A DNA stretch of 64,000 nucleotides. Origin: an uncultured Bacteroidales bacterium (GTDB taxonomy: Bacteria > Bacteroidota > Bacteroidia > Bacteroidales > UBA932). Where the stretch lies: NCBI GenBank assembly GCA_945948555.1, contig CAMFBM010000005.1, positions 1 to 64,000 of the forward strand, read 5' to 3'. Shown one piece after another: positions 45,034-53,937 of the stretch (its first letter is position 1; every line of letters begins with the position of its first letter). A program made the position numbers and the translations under genes. The notes under the pieces are model-generated. The model worked only from the letters and a program-made list of their open reading frames with translations, had not been told where the DNA came from and ran no database searches.

Positions 45034-46527
45034 TTATTCCCCTCCGACGGTAAGTGATTTGACAAGGACGGTCGGCATGCCGACCGAGACAGGAACGCTC
45101 TGCTCCTTTCCGCAGGTCCAGGTCCCGTTGTCGATTTTCAGGTCGTTCCCGACAGCGAGTATGTCCACAAGTGCCTGAGGGCCGTTTCCGATGATGTTTA
45201 GGTCCTTTACCGGCGCGGTCAGTCTTCCGTTTTCAATCAGGAATCCGCTCTTGACGTAGAAGGTGAAGTCTCCCTCGCCGATTTTCACCTGCCCGTTGGA
45301 GAACTCGTCCACAAAGACTCCTTTTCTGACATCGGCGATGATTGAGGCCGGGTCAGCCGTTCCGTTGCCCATGTAGGTGGCCCTCATCCTTGGCAGGGGA
45401 GCGAATCTGAAAGATTCCCTTCGGCCGTTTCCTGTCGGTTCAACCCCGTAATGCCTTGCACTGATGCGGTCGTGAAGATAGGAAGTCAGGATTCCGTCGC
45501 TGACCATATATGTTTTCTGTCCCGGAACTCCCTCGTCATCGAAATTGCAGGCCCCCCTGTTCCCCGGGATAGTCCCGTCGTCAATGATGTCAATTCCCTG
45601 AGGACAAATCCTCTGTCCCATTTTCTCCGCGAAAATCGACTGCCCTTTCCTGTTGAAATCCGCTTCAAAAGCGTGGCCCATTGCTTCGTGAAGGAGTATC
45701 CCCGAGGCTCCCGCCCCCATAACCACCGGCATTTTCCCTCCCTTCGGTCTTCTGGCTTCAAACAGGGCGTCAATGCCCCGTGTGGCTTCTGACACCAGTT
45801 CCTCACATAGTTTTTCACCGATCATCTCCGCCCCGCATCTGAAACTCCTCGACGCACTTTTGCTCTCGTTCCTGCCTTCAGAAGAATAAATTACCGAGAC
45901 GGTTACGCTTCCGAGAGGCCTTGAGTCGCATGTCAACTCGCCCAATGAATTGAACATCAGGGTGTCGGTGTAGGAATATGAAAGCCTTGCAATAACTTTC
46001 GCAGCCCTGCTGTCCCGGGACTTGATTCTCTGTTCGAGGTCTTTCAGGAAAGGGATGAAGGCCTCGGAAGAGGCTTCGGCCCAGGGGTGGAGGCTTTGGT
46101 AATATGGCTTGGGGTAGATCTCTCCACTCACTGCGCTCGACCCGGAAGACAGTGTTGTGGCATCGCCAGGTCGGGAAGAAAGATGGGAACCGCTTCGGGA
46201 TGACAGGGGAGTGTCTCCGCCCCGGGATGACAGGGAAATCACTGATGCAGCCTTTGCAGCAGAAAGCATATCCTGGTAGTCCGTACTTTCGGAATATGCA
46301 TAGCCGGTCCTCTCACCGTTCAAAACCCTGACACCGACGCCGTAGTCAATGTGAAAACCTCCGGAGGTTACCTCTGAGTCCCTGAGTGTCAGTTCGTTGT
46401 AGGTTGTATATTCAAAATAAAGGTCACACCAGTCGCCTCCTTCTTTCAAGGCCTGTGCGACAATCTTTTCCATTTGTCCGACATCCGTCCGGAATGTCTT
46501 AAGAAAGTAGTCCCTGCTTAATTTCAT
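45034..46527 (-). CDS. tldD: TldD-family zinc metalloprotease with a repeat-derived insertion
   Basis: A 497-residue protein from MKLSRDYF, chosen because the next upstream start would overlap the preceding gene. The zinc motif HEAMGHAFEADFN marks the catalytic member of the TldD/PmbA heterodimer, which trims unfolded peptides and matures some peptide natural products. An insertion at residues about 95-135 (SLSSRGGDTPLSSRSGSHLS, then SSGSSAVSGE) is unlike the family. Its DNA contains CTGTCATCCCG twice and GTCGAGCGCAGTGAGTGGAG once, patterns of intergenic repeats. The gene is followed at once by pmbA. Confidence 0.94.
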   Translation of the reverse strand: MKLSRDYFLKTFRTDVGQMEKIVAQALKEGGDWCDLYFEYTTYNELTLRDSEVTSGGFHIDYGVGVRVLNGERTGYAYSESTDYQDMLSAAKAASVISLSSRGGDTPLSSRSGSHLSSRPGDATTLSSGSSAVSGEIYPKPYYQSLHPWAEASSEAFIPFLKDLEQRIKSRDSRAAKVIARLSYSYTDTLMFNSLGELTCDSRPLGSVTVSVIYSSEGRNESKSASRSFRCGAEMIGEKLCEELVSEATRGIDALFEARRPKGGKMPVVMGAGASGILLHEAMGHAFEADFNRKGQSIFAEKMGQRICPQGIDIIDDGTIPGNRGACNFDDEGVPGQKTYMVSDGILTSYLHDRISARHYGVEPTGNGRRESFRFAPLPRMRATYMGNGTADPASIIADVRKGVFVDEFSNGQVKIGEGDFTFYVKSGFLIENGRLTAPVKDLNIIGNGPQALVDILAVGNDLKIDNGTWTCGKEQSVPVSVGMPTVLVKSLTVGGE

Positions 46528-46532
46528 ATCTG

Positions 46533-47117
46533 TCAATCCTCCTCCGCAGATGCAATTGCGCGCGCTATTTCGTATGTTTCCCTGTCTTTGATGCTCAACG
46601 GTCTTTCCTTGCCTCCCTCGGCGATTACCCTGAAAGGAACCTTTGAATTGTCAGCCAGAATCCAACGGTCGCACAACTGGCTGTAGTCATTGAAGAAGTA
46701 GTTGATACCCACACGGTAACGCCTTCTGATTGTCTCCTCCGGGATGTTGTGCCCGCCTGCTGCAACCCTTGCCCTGACTCTCTTTACGGCAAGGTCGGGG
46801 GAGTTGAGCCAGAAATATAAGACCGTAACATAATAACCCTCAGCCTGTGCCAGGGTTATCATTTTAAGGAGAGACCGTGTCGCGAGAGTTGTCTCTATTC
46901 CGAAATCCTCCTTCCGGGCAAAAAGATAGCGTATCTTCATCAGCATCAGCCGGCTTGCCTGAACCGACACTCCCTCCGGATTAAAAGGGGAGAGCCCCTT
47001 GGCAAATTCGTCCGAATTGACAAACTGGCTGCATTCCAGCATCTCGGGCAGCAGGGTGTAGGAAGCTGTCGTCTTGCCGGCTCCGTTGCATCCTGAGACT
47101 ATGTAAAGTTTTGGCAT
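46533..47117 (-). CDS. Zeta-toxin-like P-loop kinase
   Basis: A 194-residue protein with Walker A GCNGAGKTT at residues 9-17, FVNSDEFAKGLSPFNPE, the conserved RxxxxK-like segment FGIETTLATRS, and AGGHNIPEETIRRRY. This is the zeta-toxin / UDP-sugar-kinase-like group. No antitoxin of the epsilon type is adjacent, so a stand-alone nucleotide kinase or nucleic-acid-modifying role is possible. It lies just before tldD, whose start comes six bases past its stop codon. Confidence 0.8.
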   Translation of the reverse strand: MPKLYIVSGCNGAGKTTASYTLLPEMLECSQFVNSDEFAKGLSPFNPEGVSVQASRLMLMKIRYLFARKEDFGIETTLATRSLLKMITLAQAEGYYVTVLYFWLNSPDLAVKRVRARVAAGGHNIPEETIRRRYRVGINYFFNDYSQLCDRWILADNSKVPFRVIAEGGKERPLSIKDRETYEIARAIASAEED

Positions 47118-47161
47118 ATCAACTGTTAAAAGTTACTGACCTGAAAGTAAATACCCGGCAT

Positions 47162-47869
47162 TCATCTGGACGGGTGGGTCACACCGTAGCCGAACAGGGC
47201 GAAATCTCCCATACAGGGATCCAGTGGCCAAATCTCCCTGAAGGCATCCGTGATTTCCCTGACTGTCACTATGTCCTTTGGCTTGCGTGAGGTCAGTCCC
47301 AGTTCAGTTGCCTGAGTGTAAACGTGAACGTCAAGCGGGATGAGAAGATCTGCGGGAGAGGAGTTCCTCCACACCCCGAGGTCCACTTTCCCGTCGTTCC
47401 TGACCATCCAGCGGCGCATCATATTGATTTTCTTGTCAGGAGCCTTCGGGTCTTCCTTCCGCCCGAAAACCAGGGTGCGGATCTGTGCGTTGGAAAGCCC
47501 TTCGAGGGAATCCTGACAATTGTAAATATTCCGTAAATTGGAACATATTGCCGCAAATTCGCTCCATTTCACCGTGCGGTGCAGGCTGGAATCCTCATCC
47601 CTGTATTTCCCGCGCATAACGTAATCGTAAGGCTTCCAATTCATCTCGTCGAGAGCCCGGGTGCAGTCCCTCACAATCATCGCCCTCCTTCCCCACGCCA
47701 GATGTGCTGCAATGACTGCTGTGATTTCAACATCCTGCAGCGAGGCCGTCCCCCTGCGGTACTCACCGGCCATATTCCGCGGAAAGGCAATGGGGTCCTC
47801 CACAAAGTACTCCGGAGAGTTGTATTTCTGAGCCCAAGAGATGAGCTTTTCCTTCAACGCTGTTTCCAT
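47162..47869 (-). CDS. TIGR02757 family protein
   Basis: A 235-residue conserved Bacteroidota protein of the TIGR02757 (DUF2400) family, with IAAHLAWGRRAMIVRDC, INMMRRWMVRNDGKVDLGVW and IPLDVHVYTQATELGL. The last segment resembles a helix-hairpin-helix DNA glycosylase half, but no activity is established. It is divergent from the TRIC gene, with a TAAATTTG element on the minus strand at 47920-47927. Confidence 0.88.
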   Translation of the reverse strand: METALKEKLISWAQKYNSPEYFVEDPIAFPRNMAGEYRRGTASLQDVEITAVIAAHLAWGRRAMIVRDCTRALDEMNWKPYDYVMRGKYRDEDSSLHRTVKWSEFAAICSNLRNIYNCQDSLEGLSNAQIRTLVFGRKEDPKAPDKKINMMRRWMVRNDGKVDLGVWRNSSPADLLIPLDVHVYTQATELGLTSRKPKDIVTVREITDAFREIWPLDPCMGDFALFGYGVTHPSR

Positions 47870-47972
47870 ATTCTATTTCAAATCGTGCCCAAACCTCTGT
47901 CCCGGGTGGGCGCTGCCGACAAATTTACGCTATTTGCCTGATTTGCGGAAACTTTTTCTGAAACATTTTGCA

Positions 47973-47980
47973 TATCTTTG
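47973..47980 (+). promoter_or_regulatory. TAnnTTTG element before the TRIC gene
   Basis: TATCTTTG lies 22 bases before the ATG at 48003. No good -33 element is seen. Confidence 0.5.
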
Positions 47981-48002
47981 TCGTCCTTTAGGAATTTCAG
48001 AT

Positions 48003-48632
48003 ATGGATTTCATTACCATAATAGACTACATTGGTACATTCGCATTTGCCATCAGCGGAATCCGTCTCGCAGCAGCAAAGAACTTCGACATCTTTGGAGC
48101 GTATGTGGTAGGCTTCGTGACTGCAATCGGAGGCGGAACCCTCAGGGACCTTCTGCTCGGGTTGACCCCGTTCTGGATGGAGAATGTTTCCTACACGATA
48201 ATCACCGCTGTAGCCCTGCTGTTCGTGATAATTTTCAGAAAACACCTTATCCGTCTGGACAACACCTTCTTCATCTTCGACGCGATCGGAATCGGACTTT
48301 TCACCGTCGTGGGGGTCGAGAGAAGCCTTGCGGAAGGTTATCCGTTCTGGGTCAACATCATAATGGGAGCAATCACCGGTGCCGCTGGAGGTATGTTCAG
48401 AGACATATTCATCAATGAGGTACCTCTGATTTTCAGAAAGGACATATATGCCGTTGCCTGTGTACTCGGAGGGGTGGTGTATTACATCTGCTCTCTTGCA
48501 GGCTGCGGACACATACTTACGCAGATTCTTGCTGCCACCTCAGTGATTCTCACCAGAGTCCTTTCAGTACATTTCGGAATAAGCCTTCCTTCACTCCGTC
48601 CCATCGAGGACGCCAGACAACCGGAAAAATGA
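48003..48632 (+). CDS. Trimeric intracellular cation channel (TRIC) family membrane protein
   Basis: A 209-residue protein with about seven membrane helices arranged as two repeats. Each repeat has a glycine-rich kink: GGGTLRDLLLG and AGGMFRDIFIN. This is the bacterial TRIC/YadS (UPF0126) family of potassium-permeable homotrimers. The start MDFITIIDYIG is preferred; an upstream in-frame reading lies over the divergent gene. Its stop overlaps the start of the anSME gene by four bases (ATGA). Confidence 0.9.
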   Translation: MDFITIIDYIGTFAFAISGIRLAAAKNFDIFGAYVVGFVTAIGGGTLRDLLLGLTPFWMENVSYTIITAVALLFVIIFRKHLIRLDNTFFIFDAIGIGLFTVVGVERSLAEGYPFWVNIIMGAITGAAGGMFRDIFINEVPLIFRKDIYAVACVLGGVVYYICSLAGCGHILTQILAATSVILTRVLSVHFGISLPSLRPIEDARQPEK

Positions 48633-49864
48633 GCACGATAGCACCTTTTGCGCGTCCCCTTTATGTTATGGCAAAGCCGGCGGGACCGACCTGTAACCTT
48701 GCCTGCGAATACTGTTACTATCTTGAGAAGAAGAATCTCTACAAGGATAATCAGACCTCGGGGATGTTCGAGATGAGCGACGAGATTCTTGAAATGTACA
48801 TCAGGCAGTACATCGAGTCGCAGACTATGCCGCAGGTCCTCTTTACCTGGCACGGCGGCGAGGCCCTGATGCGGCCCCTGTCTTTCTACAAGAAGGTTGT
48901 CAGGCTCCAGAAACAGTACGGAAGAGGGAGGACAATCGACAATTCGATTCAGACCAACGGGACCCTGCTGAATGACGAATGGTGCCAGTTCTTCAAGGAA
49001 AACAACTGGCTCGTGGGTGTTTCCATCGACGGTCCGCAGAGGTTTCACGACCGCTACCGCCACAATGTCAAGGGCAGGCCGTCGTTCGCCAAGGTGATGC
49101 AGGGAATAGAATTGCTGAACAAATACCGTGTGGAATGGAACGCCCTGGCAGTCGTGAATGACTTCAATGCCGACTATCCTTTGGAGTTCTACAATTTCTT
49201 CAAGAGCATAGACTGCCGCTACATCCAGTTCACTCCGATTGTGGAGAGGATTATGCCTCACACTGACGGCAGGACCCTAGCCTGTCCGGCTGACAACGAC
49301 TCCCTGCCTCTTGCACCGTTCTCGGTAACTCCGAAGCAGTGGGGGAATTTCCTCTGCACCATTTTTGACGAGTGGGTGCGCAATGACGTTGGGCGGTATT
49401 ACATCCAGCTTTTCGATTCCACTCTTGCAAACTGGTTGGGGGAGCAGCCGGGAGTCTGCACGATGGCACGCACCTGCGGTCACGCAGGAGTGATGGAGTA
49501 CAACGGGGATGTCTATGTGTGTGACCACTTTGTCTTCCCGGAGTACAAGTTGGGGAACATCCGCACCCATACCCTGACCGAGATGATGTACAGCAGCATC
49601 GAGCAGGATTTCGGAGATGCGAAAATGACTTCCCTTCCACGCCAGTGCCGTGAATGTGACTTTCTCTTTGCCTGCAACGGGGAGTGCCCTAAGAACCGTT
49701 TCTGCCACACTGCCGACGGTGAACCCGGCCTGAACTATCTCTGTGAAGGCTACCACCGGTTCTTTCGCCACTGTGCGCCTGCGATGGAATTTATGAAGAA
49801 TGAACTTCTTGCCAGGCGCGCCCCCGCAAATGTGATGTATGCCGTGAGACACAATCTTTTGTAG
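48629..49864 (+). CDS. Anaerobic sulfatase-maturating radical SAM enzyme
   Basis: A 411-residue SPASM radical SAM protein. The SAM cluster is C22-x3-C26-x2-C29 in CNLACEYC. Further features are FTWHGGEAL, SIQTNGTLL, the GVSIDGP loop, and a Cys-rich C-terminus (CTMARTCGHAG, CRECDFLFACNGECPKNRFC) for two auxiliary 4Fe-4S clusters. It converts an active-site Cys or Ser of a sulfatase to formylglycine. No sulfatase gene is in the window, so its clients lie elsewhere. It is translationally coupled to the TRIC gene. Confidence 0.95.
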   Translation: MSTIAPFARPLYVMAKPAGPTCNLACEYCYYLEKKNLYKDNQTSGMFEMSDEILEMYIRQYIESQTMPQVLFTWHGGEALMRPLSFYKKVVRLQKQYGRGRTIDNSIQTNGTLLNDEWCQFFKENNWLVGVSIDGPQRFHDRYRHNVKGRPSFAKVMQGIELLNKYRVEWNALAVVNDFNADYPLEFYNFFKSIDCRYIQFTPIVERIMPHTDGRTLACPADNDSLPLAPFSVTPKQWGNFLCTIFDEWVRNDVGRYYIQLFDSTLANWLGEQPGVCTMARTCGHAGVMEYNGDVYVCDHFVFPEYKLGNIRTHTLTEMMYSSIEQDFGDAKMTSLPRQCRECDFLFACNGECPKNRFCHTADGEPGLNYLCEGYHRFFRHCAPAMEFMKNELLARRAPANVMYAVRHNLL

Positions 49865-49951
49865 ACCCTTTTTCAGGATTGCGAAAATATAGGAAAGTAT
49901 TTGAAAATATCTTTCTATCTTTGAGGGTGAAAAGCCAACAAAGGTAATAAA

Positions 49952-51214
49952 ATGAAAATATCTTCTTCTGTTCTGAAAATCCTTTCGGCATTTGCCGTCT
50001 CATTTCTGCTGCCGTCCTTTCTGCTGCCTTCAGTCCTGCTTGCACGTGTTCCTTCAACCTTTTCCGGTTCCGATGCCGGAGCACTTCCGCGTACTGTCTT
50101 TGTGGGTGGCCAGACCCAGCATGTCCAGGGAATTGCATACGATGCGCAGAAAAGCTGTATGTATATGTCTTTCACAAGCCGTTTTCTGAAAGTCGATATG
50201 CAGGGAAACATTCTTGCCTCCATAGACCGCATCCAGGGCCATCTCGGAGCGATGACTTTCAACCCTGCCGACAGAAAGGTCTATGCTTCGCTGGAATGCA
50301 AGGATGACGAAATCGGACGCGGAATTGCCAAGGTCCTGAATGTGGATGCCGTTTCACGGAGCGAATCGACTTTCTACATTGCCATAATCGACGTTGACCG
50401 TCTTGACTCCGTTGCGACGGATCCTGAAAACAATGATGTTCTGAAGACTGTCTGTGTCAGGAAAGCCGTTGAGGACTATTCCTTCAAGTCCCCTGACGGA
50501 AGTTTCGAACATCGCTACGGATGCTCCGGCATTGACGGAGTGGCAATTGCTCCGGAGATTGCTCCTGTGAAACCTGCGAAGTATGCATCTTCCAAAGAGT
50601 CCTCCCCGGCAGTGAACCGGAAAATGTATCTTTACGTGGGATATGGAATCTACGGTGACGTGAACCGCACCGACAATGACTATCAGGTGATTCAGAGATA
50701 TGATATCGACCAGTTGAACGCTCTGGCCCGTCCCGTGATTTTCGGACAGACCCATTCCGAGGGGCCGGACAAACCGGACAGGGAATATTTCGTTTACACG
50801 GGAAACACCAATTACGGAATCCAGAATATGGCATACGATCCTTACACGGAGTGCATCTTCCTTGCCGTTTACAAGGGTTCGAAACCACATTTTCCTAATT
50901 ACAGGCTTTTTGCCCTAAGTGTCAACCAGAAACCTTTCAAGGCAGCACTGAAGGGAGGCCGCGACAGGTCAAAACATTTGCAGCTCACTCTAGTACAGCC
51001 TGTAGAACCTTTCTTCGTCAACCCTTTGTCCGACGATGCAACCGGCATCACCGGCTGGAAATTCAAATGGGGTTCCACAGGAATCTGCCCTCTGGGAGGC
51101 GGACTTTGGTACATATCCGAAAACACAAAGGACAAAAAGACCAGAAAGGAATCCTGCACTGCACGGCTCTACAAATGGTCGGGCTCTCCTGACGGGCCTT
51201 TCACGGAACTGTAG
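49952..51214 (+). CDS. Secreted protein of unknown function, possible beta-propeller
   Basis: A 420-residue protein with a signal peptide (hydrophobic to about residue 31). The body has blade-like repeats such as HVQGIAYDAQKSCMYMSF, AMTFNPADRKVYASLE, VQGIAYD and IQNMAYDPYTECIFLAVY, which suggest a beta-propeller. I do not recognise a named family with confidence. It ends before a strong bidirectional terminator. A TATCTTTG element at 49916-49923 probably starts its transcript. Confidence 0.75.
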   Translation: MKISSSVLKILSAFAVSFLLPSFLLPSVLLARVPSTFSGSDAGALPRTVFVGGQTQHVQGIAYDAQKSCMYMSFTSRFLKVDMQGNILASIDRIQGHLGAMTFNPADRKVYASLECKDDEIGRGIAKVLNVDAVSRSESTFYIAIIDVDRLDSVATDPENNDVLKTVCVRKAVEDYSFKSPDGSFEHRYGCSGIDGVAIAPEIAPVKPAKYASSKESSPAVNRKMYLYVGYGIYGDVNRTDNDYQVIQRYDIDQLNALARPVIFGQTHSEGPDKPDREYFVYTGNTNYGIQNMAYDPYTECIFLAVYKGSKPHFPNYRLFALSVNQKPFKAALKGGRDRSKHLQLTLVQPVEPFFVNPLSDDATGITGWKFKWGSTGICPLGGGLWYISENTKDKKTRKESCTARLYKWSGSPDGPFTEL

Positions 51215-51230
51215 TTCCCCGGACAACAAA

Positions 51231-51261
51231 AAAAGTCGGCTGAATTTCAGTCGACTTTTTT
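51231..51261. terminator. Bidirectional terminator
   Basis: AAAAGTCGGCTGAA (51231-51244) and TTTCAGTCGACTTTTTT (51245-51261) form a long A/T-flanked stem with one G-T pair. It terminates the secreted-protein gene on the plus strand and the rplS-tRNA unit on the minus strand. Confidence 0.9.
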
Positions 51262-51262
51262 G

Positions 51263-51336
51263 TGACCCCTACAGGATTCAAACCTGTAACCTTTTGATCC
51301 GTAGTCAAATGCTCTATTCAGTTGAGCTAAGGGGCC
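51263..51336 (-). tRNA. tRNA-Arg (anticodon ACG)
   Basis: Seventy-four bases read on the minus strand. The acceptor stem is GGCCCCT with AGGGGTC plus discriminator A (one G-T pair). The D arm starts AGCTC, the anticodon arm is TTTGA-CTACGGA-TCAAA with anticodon ACG, and the T arm contains GGTTTGAATCC. The terminal CCA is not encoded. It lies 28 nt after rplS and before the terminator, so it is probably cut from the rplS transcript. Confidence 0.95.
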
Positions 51337-51364
51337 GAATCAGAGACCTGTCGGTCTGCTGTTG

Positions 51365-51748
51365 TTATTCTGCTGTCTCCTCTTTTATGAGACCGCTTTT
51401 CTTCTCTTTGATGCGAGCCTTCTTACCGGAGAGGTTGCGGAGATAGAAGATTCTTGCTCTACGAACTTTACCAACTTTGTTGAGTTCGATTGAATCAATG
51501 AACGGAGACTCAAACGGGAAAATCCTTTCAACGCCTACTCCATTTGACACTTTCCTGATAGTAAAGGTCTTTGTGGTTGGAGTTGCACCTCTGAGCTGGA
51601 TAACCACTCCTCTGAATTTCTGGAGTCTTTCCTTGTCTCCCTCCTTGATACGGTAGGTCACCGTGATTGTGTCACCTGCCTTGAACTTAGGGTATGAAGC
51701 AACTTTCTCATTCGCGAAAGCCTGCTCAACAACTTTCATCAAATCCAT
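51365..51748 (-). CDS. rplS: Ribosomal protein L19
   Basis: A 127-residue ribosomal protein of the 50S-30S bridge, from MDLMKVVEQAF; an upstream in-frame reading is not used. Core sequences are KAGDTITVTYRIKEGDKERL, FRGVVIQLRG, FTIRKVSNGVGVERIFP and KVGKVRRARIFYLR, matching the family. It has a perfect promoter at 51833-51863. Confidence 0.98.
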   Translation of the reverse strand: MDLMKVVEQAFANEKVASYPKFKAGDTITVTYRIKEGDKERLQKFRGVVIQLRGATPTTKTFTIRKVSNGVGVERIFPFESPFIDSIELNKVGKVRRARIFYLRNLSGKKARIKEKKSGLIKEETAE

Positions 51749-51832
51749 AATTGTAGATGTTTTTAGTGGCAACGTTACGACTTTTCAACTTGTTTTAACC
51801 CTGCGTAAGAGGTTGCTTTGTTTTTGGGACTG

Positions 51833-51863
51833 CAAAGGTACAAATTATTTTCAATCCTCCAAA
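51833..51863 (-). promoter_or_regulatory. Consensus Bacteroidota promoter of rplS
   Basis: On the minus strand TTTG (51860-51863), 19 bases, TACCTTTG (51833-51840). It is an exact match to TTTG-N19-TAnnTTTG and lies about 85 bases before the rplS start. Confidence 0.85.
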
Positions 51864-51884
51864 CTTTTCTGTAAATATTTTTTT

Positions 51885-51921
51885 TGAGAAATACTCAAAT
51901 TTGAGAAACACTCAAAAACTA
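51885..51921. repeat. Tandem small palindromes after dnaJ
   Basis: TTTGAGAAATACTCAAA and TTTGAGAAACACTCAAA follow each other; each folds with a 6-bp TTTGAG/CTCAAA stem. They lie 16 bases beyond the dnaJ stop and may form a weak terminator. Confidence 0.5.
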
Positions 51922-51936
51922 CCCCTCCTGCGCTTC

Positions 51937-53088
51937 CTAGAACATATCCCTTAGCCTGTCAAAGAAATTTTTGTCTTCCCGGCTCGGGTTCGGACGGAAA
52001 CTCTCGCTGCTCCTCATCTTCTCCAGTGTCTCCTTCTCATCCCTGGACAATTTCTTAGGAATCCAGACAATGTACTTTACATAGAGGTCGCCAGTACCAG
52101 AATTGAGTGAAGGCAGGCCTTTGCCCTTGAGCCTTACGACGGTTCCTGACTGGGTTCCGGGCTCAATCTTCACGTTGTACTTCCCGTCAAGGCAAGGAAT
52201 TTCGACCTCCGCCCCAAGTATTGCATCAGTCACTGAGATTATCTTGGTGTACAGGAGGTTGTTCCCGTCACGCTTGAGTTCCGGGTGCTGCACTTCCTCA
52301 ATAAGAACGAGCAGATCTCCGTTCACGCCGTTGTTCTTTGCAGCGTGTCCCGCTCCCCGGACTGTGAGTTGCATACCGTTTTCGACACCGGCAGGAATCT
52401 TCACCTTGACAGTCTCCCTTTTTCGCTCAAGACCTGTTCCTCCGCAATGCCTGCAAGGATTGCTGATGACTTTTCCCTCTCCGCCGCACTGCTGGCAGGT
52501 GGAGTAGGTGATGCTCTGTCCAAGGAAGGTGTTCATCACCCTCTTCACCTGGCCGGTTCCGTGGCAAGCCGGACAGGTCTTGATGTCAGAGGCGTTCTTC
52601 GTGCCTTTTCCTCCGCATTCGCTGCAAGGAACATTCTTCTCAATGGTGATTTCCTTTTCTGCTCCGCGGGCAATCTCCTCAAGAGTCATTTTCACGCGAA
52701 CCCTGATGTCCCGTCCTCTGCTGACTCTCTGTGAAGGACCTTCATCGCCTCCGAAGCCTCTGCCGAACCCGCTGAATCCTCCGAATCCGCCTCCGAAAAG
52801 GTTGTTCAGAATGTCGTTCAGGTCTCCGAAACCTCCGCTGAAGTCAGGTCCTGCCTGTCCACCCATTCCTGCGTGTCCGAATTTGTCATACCTGGCCCTT
52901 TTGTCAGCATCGCTGAGCACGGAATAAGCCTCGGCAGCCTCCTTGAATTTCTCCTCGGCCTCCTTGTTGCCCGGATTCTTGTCCGGATGGTACTGGATTG
53001 CCTTCTTCCTGTACGCTTTCTTTATGTCGTCGAGCGTGGCATTTTTGTCAACACCCAGCACTTCATAGTAATCCCTTTTCTCTGCCAT
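51937..53088 (-). CDS. dnaJ: Chaperone DnaJ
   Basis: A 383-residue Hsp40 co-chaperone that stimulates DnaK. The J domain carries HPD (YHPDKNPG, residues about 31-38), then a Gly/Phe-rich stretch ([16 protein letters not shown]), four zinc-binding repeats ([32 protein letters not shown]), and the C-terminal peptide-binding domain. It lies downstream of grpE on the same strand. Confidence 0.98.
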   Translation of the reverse strand: MAEKRDYYEVLGVDKNATLDDIKKAYRKKAIQYHPDKNPGNKEAEEKFKEAAEAYSVLSDADKRARYDKFGHAGMGGQAGPDFSGGFGDLNDILNNLFGGGFGGFSGFGRGFGGDEGPSQRVSRGRDIRVRVKMTLEEIARGAEKEITIEKNVPCSECGGKGTKNASDIKTCPACHGTGQVKRVMNTFLGQSITYSTCQQCGGEGKVISNPCRHCGGTGLERKRETVKVKIPAGVENGMQLTVRGAGHAAKNNGVNGDLLVLIEEVQHPELKRDGNNLLYTKIISVTDAILGAEVEIPCLDGKYNVKIEPGTQSGTVVRLKGKGLPSLNSGTGDLYVKYIVWIPKKLSRDEKETLEKMRSSESFRPNPSREDKNFFDRLRDMF

Positions 53089-53129
53089 AAAATTGTTCTC
53101 CTTTACAAATCAACAAAACTTTCGCACTG

Positions 53130-53786
53130 TCAGATTGCGACAACCACTTTGGCGAACCTGATTACTTTTCCGTTCAGGGTGTATCCTGCCTGCACGACAT
53201 CGAAAATCTTACCTTTCTTGTCCTCTTCCTGAACAGGGAACTGAGCGACAGCCTCGAAGAAATCCGTGTCGAAATCTTTTCCCTCTGTCTCAATTCTCGC
53301 AAGGCCCTTTGACTTGAGGAAACCAACCAACTTGTTGTAAATCAGTTCGGTCCCTTCCTTCGCAGACGCACTGTCCTCAGTCTCGGCAAGTGCTTTCACA
53401 GCTCTCTCGAAGTCATCAAGAATAGGTAGAATGCCCTTGATGATTTCCTCTGATGCTGTACTTACCAGATCAAGTTTCTCCTGAGCAGTTCTTCTTCTGA
53501 AATTGTCGAATTCAGCCATCAGGCGGATGTAGTCGTCCTTGTCCTTGAGTGCCTTCTCCTCAAATTTGTTGTTCTTCTCCTCCAGCTCGGCAATCCGTTT
53601 CTCCAGTTCGGCCACTTTTGCAGATGCCTTCTTTTCGGCCTTCTTCTCAGCTTTCTTCTCTTTCCCTGATTTATGTTCTTCTTTACCGGCAGTCTGCTCT
53701 CCGTTAACGGCTTCGGTCTGCTCTTCGTTTGCGGCTGCAACCTCTTCCTGTTTCAGATCTTTCTCCTCTTTGTTCTTATTTTCCAT
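53130..53786 (-). CDS. grpE: Nucleotide exchange factor GrpE
   Basis: A 218-residue co-chaperone that releases ADP from DnaK. It has an acidic and lysine-rich disordered N-terminus (about residues 1-50), a coiled coil (VAELEKRIAELEEKNNKFEE), ALKDKDDYIRLMAEFDNFRRR and a C-terminal beta domain with VVQAGYTLNGKVIRFAKVVV. It is followed by dnaJ after 41 nt. Confidence 0.97.
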   Translation of the reverse strand: MENKNKEEKDLKQEEVAAANEEQTEAVNGEQTAGKEEHKSGKEKKAEKKAEKKASAKVAELEKRIAELEEKNNKFEEKALKDKDDYIRLMAEFDNFRRRTAQEKLDLVSTASEEIIKGILPILDDFERAVKALAETEDSASAKEGTELIYNKLVGFLKSKGLARIETEGKDFDTDFFEAVAQFPVQEEDKKGKIFDVVQAGYTLNGKVIRFAKVVVAI

Positions 53787-53937
53787 ATATATAATCTCCT
53801 TTTTTCATTACGGTATATTCAACAATCTGCGAATCATACGCAAATGCTGAAATGGCACATCGGGACAAACAAATAGCCTGCCATTGGCAGGCGTACTGAC
53901 ATATTGGCAGATACAGGGCATTTCCCCCCAAGCCTGA

